Shown here piece after piece: positions 59,601-64,000 of a stretch of DNA of 64,000 nt; position 1 is the stretch's first letter, and the number at the start of each line of letters is the position of its first letter. Location: contig OX596342.1 of the NCBI GenBank assembly GCA_951394405.1, forward strand, positions 1,116,001 to 1,180,000, written 5' to 3'. A program made the translations under genes and the position numbers. This DNA comes from Coprinellus micaceus. Lineage: Eukaryota; Basidiomycota; Agaricomycetes; Agaricales; Psathyrellaceae. The notes beneath the pieces are model-generated. The model did not search any database. It was not told where the DNA came from and worked only from the letters and a program-made list of their open reading frames with translations.

Positions 59601-62600
59601 TCAATATGAGAACACCATGAGCCACGGGTTGAGAACGATCTATTCCCAAAAGGTAAGAGTTAGTCGCAGCTTGGCGTCAGGGATATGAGAGACGTACCGG
59701 ATAGAGAATATGGCATCCGCACGTCATACTATTAGAAGCGTAGGAGGAAAGAAAGTTGTCAGCTCCAACAATCAACAGAAGAATAACGGTGAAGGGGAGT
59801 CAAAGCGAACGGGGACCACGGTGGGTTCCATAGCAGATGGAAGCGCCCAGGCGATGACGGCGATCATATGCAAGCGCCTAAAATAGCCGACACCACACAT
59901 CCCCACGGTGGCACCGAACGAAGATGGGGTGAAGGTTCCAAGCGCCCGCCCTCCCTCATTTAAACACCAGAAGCGAGGGAGGGGGAACGAAGGCAAGGAA
60001 TAGAGGGAGATCAATTCGTCTTCCGTTCGGATGGGAAATGCAGAAAAGAACAAACAGGACAGTGAAGAAGAAGGAAATTTACTCACGCCAATGGCAAGAT
60101 AACCGCCCATCCCTCGCCCGTAACCCTCCACTCAAACGGCACAAGCCTCGTCGAAAGAACGATCATGCCCGCAATGATGGCAAATGAGAGCAGCAGGGGG
60201 AACCAGAACCTGTGTGGGTTTCGAGTTGTTAGTTAGTCTCGTGTCCCGAGTCGCCACAAAGCGCGGTCAAGAATGAATAAAAATGAAGAGAAGGAAAGGA
60301 AGAGATAGGCTGAAAGATACACCCGAGATGAAGGGAATGATAGGAACGTAGCTGTGAACGTAAGAAGGGGCGGAGAGGAGAAGGCCAGGAGGATAACGAG
60401 AGGATGTAGGTAAGACGACGGATAAGACAATCAGAATTGAAGAGAAGCCCAGTGCGCTTGTGCCCTCAGCAACCCACTCTCCAATGCTACCATCGCGACT
60501 GCGTCCCATGAAGGCCGGGTGGGTAATACGAGGCAGGTGAAGCGATTGAAGAGGTGGATGGGTGTATAGTGCGCGGTGGGCAAGTGTATGCGTCGTGAAA
60601 TGAAGCAGTGCGACGAGACGGAACAGAGAAGCCAAGTACGGAAGCGTGAAATTAAGTTAAAGGTCGACGCATTCGCGTGGATGGCGCTTCTCTGCCTCGA
60701 AGCGGAGGAGCGAGGTTGCATATACACCCATCCCATATCCACCTCGTAAAACAAAAAAGGAACGTGCGAACCAACGAAAGAATACAGAGAAATCGACAGG
60801 GACACGCACCTCCTCGCAATCTTCGGAATTTCTTTAAAGAAATTACTCCTCTCCACCTCCTTCTTCGTCGCAGCCCACTGCATGTTGTACGAGAAGAGGT
60901 GCGCGAGGATGGCCTGCGTGAGGGGGATCGCGAGGCCGCCAAAGAAGAAGAAGCTGTTGCCGTCGTTATTGTTTATTGTTTCGCCGTCGTGATTCATTTC
61001 ATCGTAGGACCCAGTTAATTGCCGTCGCGTAGCGGTGGGTGACATGGGCAGGCGAGGAGTACGAGGCGAGGCAGACGCGAGGCACAGTGTGAGACGAGGC
61101 AAGGCGAAGTGACGTGAAGGAAGCGTAACGGAGGGCGACACGCGTTTGAGAACACGTCAATTAGAAGCAACCGTAGTCGCGTCACCCGTCCAAGCGCCAA
61201 ATAATGAATACGCCGTCGTGTCGATAACGAAATTCACCGAGGGTCGCAGATCGCAGGGTACGTCCCATCGATCGATCAAACCACGTAGGTTACGTGCACC
61301 GTCGAAAGACAGCGAGAGAAGCGCCAGAGGTACGGTTGGTTGGTTGGCCGGTGGGGGATCCGCGCATGGTAAGAGCGCGGTGATGATGATGATGCGTGTC
61401 GGAGGGGGGGAAGGAACGGAGAGAGAGAGAGAACAAGGACAAGGTTCGAGAGGTCAATCAGCGATAAATCCCTCACACAAAGAGCCATAGGAGGAGGGTA
61501 CGTACAAGAACGGAATCCACATCAGGTTCTCCCACAGCCCGCCGAGCTAATAGAGACAGTGGTTAGTATCACTCTTATTATCAGCGAGGAGCGTTGGCGA
61601 ATCAAAATGAAGTCCAGAGCCTCGCATGAATGAATCCAGCGAGGCCATAGAGGGAATGAGGAGGGCGGGAGGTGATGGGGTGTCCTGCGAGACAGCGAGC
61701 GAGACACGAGAAGCATGATCGCAGAAACGCGAAGACGTAGAGGTGAGCGGGGTCCTCCTCATCCCTTAGATCTCCTCGGAAATGCACGTCGTGCATGCCC
61801 GATACTCGCTCCGGTGCCCCGACCTTCGGCTCCGCACACCCTTCTCACTATCCGCTATCACCCCTGCCATCCCTTTACGTCTCAACCGAACTTGTCTCTC
61901 CAACAGCACTGCCAAAACGGAGGGAGAAAGACATGAGCGAGGACTCACCAGACTCCTCCTCCCAAGCCTATACTCCAACAACGTATACCCGATGGTCCCA
62001 CTCCCCCAAAACACGACAGTCGTAGCCAGCCAGATCTCGAACGCGTGCATGAAGTAACCGTCGACCTGGAACTGGAAGCCGAGAAGGACGTAGTTGATGA
62101 CGCCGATGGTGATGGAACCTGCGATCCCGTAGTACGAGAACATGTCTGGAAGCGAGGTTACCAAGAGACGTATAGGATAGATAGTATGGAGAGGGGTATA
62201 AGAAAGAGAACGTGGACGTACAGCTCAACATTGAAATCTTGTAATGCAACGGTGCATTCGACCAGAGGAACTTGTGGGTTTGCGACGAAATGGGGCCTTT
62301 GCGCCACCACTCGATGACGGGATTGAAGAGCAGTCTGTGCGGGGCACGGACGAGTGCGTGAGCGCCACAAAGACAGAGAAATGTCCAGAGAGAGAGAAAA
62401 GACGCACTCATTACACCCATACGCGTACTTCTGCCACCTATTCAACTCATCATCCGCGCTCAAACTCACACCTTCCTTGAACGCTCCCTCAGAATAAGTA
62501 GCCCAGCGTATAAGGTACCCCCGCAACATCAACCTCAACGCCATATCGAAATCCTCACTGACGTTGCTCTCGCTCCAGATCTTGACTTTCCCGTCCGCAG

Positions 62601-64000
62601 GGTCGACAAAGGCCGCGTCTTGGATGGCGCGCCACCGGAGGAAGGCGTTGTGGCCCATGAAGGGAGCGACTTCGCCGTTCGCGCAGGCTACGAGGCGGGG
62701 GGAGTCGGAGGAGCGAGGGAGGGAGGGAGGGAGTGAGTAGAGTGGTAAGAAGGAGAAGGAATGAAACGAACGCACAAATCGAGATACACCGATTAATCCT
62801 CCTTGTAAAGTACGCAATCCCATTCTCAAAGTAATGCCCAACGACCTTCAGAACGTCCGACTCGTGCTGCAAAATCGCGACCCGCGGGTCCTCCGCCATC
62901 TCCCTCGCAGCATCGCGGAGGCAGTCTTCCGGGACGATGGTATCCGAGTCGACTATGAGCACGATCTGTCGGTGTCGTCGGTTCGTTAGCTCTCGTCGCC
63001 TCTCTCCCTTCTTTACCCCATCCCCGAATAAATATAAAAAAGTGGGAGCCATGGACAAAGGTAGAAAAGTAGAGGAGGTAGAGGAAGAAAAGAAAACGCA
63101 CCTCCCCAACCCGACACCCCCTCCCATTCGCCGCCCACGGGCGCACCTTCCGCTCACTCACATCCTCCTCCCACACCTCCTCAATCGCCATACTCAGCGC
63201 GCGCTCTTCAAGGTCGGCGTCGCCCCAATGTGCTAGCCCGGTGGGGTTGTTACCTTTTTTGCTTTTGCGTCAGTACACCACTCTTTGGCTGGGTTGAATA
63301 GGGACTGGAGGGAGAGAGGGAGAGGGAAAAGGGGAAGATAAACGCACCTATAGGCGTCGCCGTCCCCGCACTCTGCGCATTCCCAATGAACGCACTACTC
63401 CTCGGCGTCCCAGGAAGATGGCCCCTCCCCCCCGCACCCCAAATCACACTCTCGTCCCCGTCCCGATTCTGGTACTGGATCCCGTACTGCGTCCCATTCC
63501 CATTCCCACTCCCATTTCCGTTCCCGTTCCCATTTACGTTTCCAGTCCCATTTACATTACCATTTACGTTTACGTTTCCATTCAACCCATTCCCATTCCC
63601 ATTTGCATTGACGTTCCCACCGCCCTCGTTGGAGTGCGCGTGCGACAACGACTGAGACGTCCGGTGGTGCGAGTCGTCCGCGGACATGAGCTGGTCGAGG
63701 TGTTTCTCCATCTTGAGGCTCAGGGCGAGGCCTGTTCGCGGAGTATCGTCAGCTCGGATCGTTCGTAGCGCGGAGAGTGTGGAATGGAGATGTAGGAAGG
63801 AGAAGGAGGAGATATGGAGGGTGAATTAGGGGAAGAGAAAGGGAGGTACGCACCGTAATTCATATTACTAGCCTTCTTGAACCGCCCCGCGCGCCGGAAG
63901 CCTCCAGGCGCGGAGTCGTGCCGCGGGCGCGCGACCCAGCCGATGTTGTGGTTCGCGTAGAAGGCGAGGCGGGCGTCGCGGTCGGGTGGGGGGAGCAGCT
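59601..64000 (-). CDS. CpsA-type family 2 glycosyltransferase (cell-wall polysaccharide synthase), 5' end outside the window
   Basis: Processive GT2 membrane enzyme related to Aspergillus CpsA; its polymer is not settled. Exons in transcript order: 64000-63854 (partial), 63731-63348, 63232-63147, 62965-62776, 62687-62408, 62334-62222, 62145-61949, 61546-61506, 60953-60810, 60209-60087, 59728-59698, 59639-59601; 590 residues visible. Catalytic blocks: IVLIVDSDTIVPEDC (DxD), ILQHESDV, GHNAFLRW, SEDFDMALRL (acid-base ED) and ELNRWQKYAYGC where QxxRW normally lies. Membrane segments follow (YGIAGSITIGVINYVLLG, FFFFFGGLAIPL, a segment in exon 60209-60087). The C-terminus IVLNPWLMVFSY matches the family end. 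The substrate loop carries an Asn-Gly repeat. Several introns are very long (358, 402, 552 and 600 bases) against 50-70 elsewhere. The reading frame closes across all junctions. Confidence 0.9.
63475..63625 (-). repeat. Asn-Gly/Asn-Val low-complexity coding repeat
   Basis: Imperfect repeats of a six-base unit (GGAAAT/GGGAAT on the coding strand) encode roughly 45 residues of alternating Asn with Gly or Val inside the polysaccharide synthase. The tract lies between MEKHLDQLMSADD and the YQNRDGDESVIWG stretch, ahead of the catalytic DxD. Confidence 0.85.

Noticed and set aside
60431..61141. 236-codon minus-strand open frame within the polysaccharide synthase
   Set aside because: It is read-through of one synthase exon into both giant introns in the same frame; the family alignment demands splicing there.

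Overview
The window is nuclear DNA of a filamentous fungus, most likely a basidiomycete of the Agaricomycotina. Recognisable genes are cut by many introns, mostly 48-70 bases with GT/AG ends. Gene content is ordinary fungal housekeeping plus cell-wall and secreted proteins, and the tRNA-Tyr carries an intron right after the anticodon. No bacterial, plasmid, viral or CRISPR signature was seen. All exon maps come from reading splice signals by eye together with family conservation. Reading phase closes across every junction of the main gene models.

Layout, left to right: the 3' part of a delta-9 acyl-CoA desaturase (OLE1 type, ends 1468); a doubtful small spliced gene (1496-2296); an MFS monocarboxylate-type transporter with a very long N-terminal tail (2382-5194); convergently, a CAP10/GT90-family glycosyltransferase (5566-8469, minus) and the DNA2 replication nuclease-helicase (9950-15066, minus); tRNA-Tyr(GUA) (15196-15283, minus); a C2H2 zinc-finger protein (16259-18458); a PNPOx-like flavoprotein with a membrane tail (19604-21078, minus); a gene-poor gap; a secreted precursor made of about twelve KR-bounded peptide repeats (25524-26221); a bestrophin-type anion channel (26994-29435, 15 exons); glycyl-tRNA synthetase (29926-32611).

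From 32.6 to 46.8 kb only one convincing gene is visible, a 91-residue protein (38510-38896). Then follow a DENR/Tma22 homologue (46838-47683), a small secreted protein (49638-50248) with a second possible one beside it, a large NYN-domain protein (52443-56930), and on the minus strand the 3' two thirds of a CpsA-type family 2 polysaccharide synthase (59601 to beyond the right edge) with unusually long introns.

The genes do not form one pathway or an obvious biosynthetic cluster. The most interesting locus is the repeat precursor at 25.5-26.2 kb. It has a signal peptide, a 15-base microexon, and units sharing a GPPSW core and KR sites, with strong synonymous variation between units. That is the architecture of Kex2-processed repeat proteins, and no partner enzyme (for example UstYa-like) or receptor is recognisable beside it. 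About 27 kb of the window holds no recognisable gene and no recognisable transposon. A few splice-signal-bearing open segments there are reported at low confidence.
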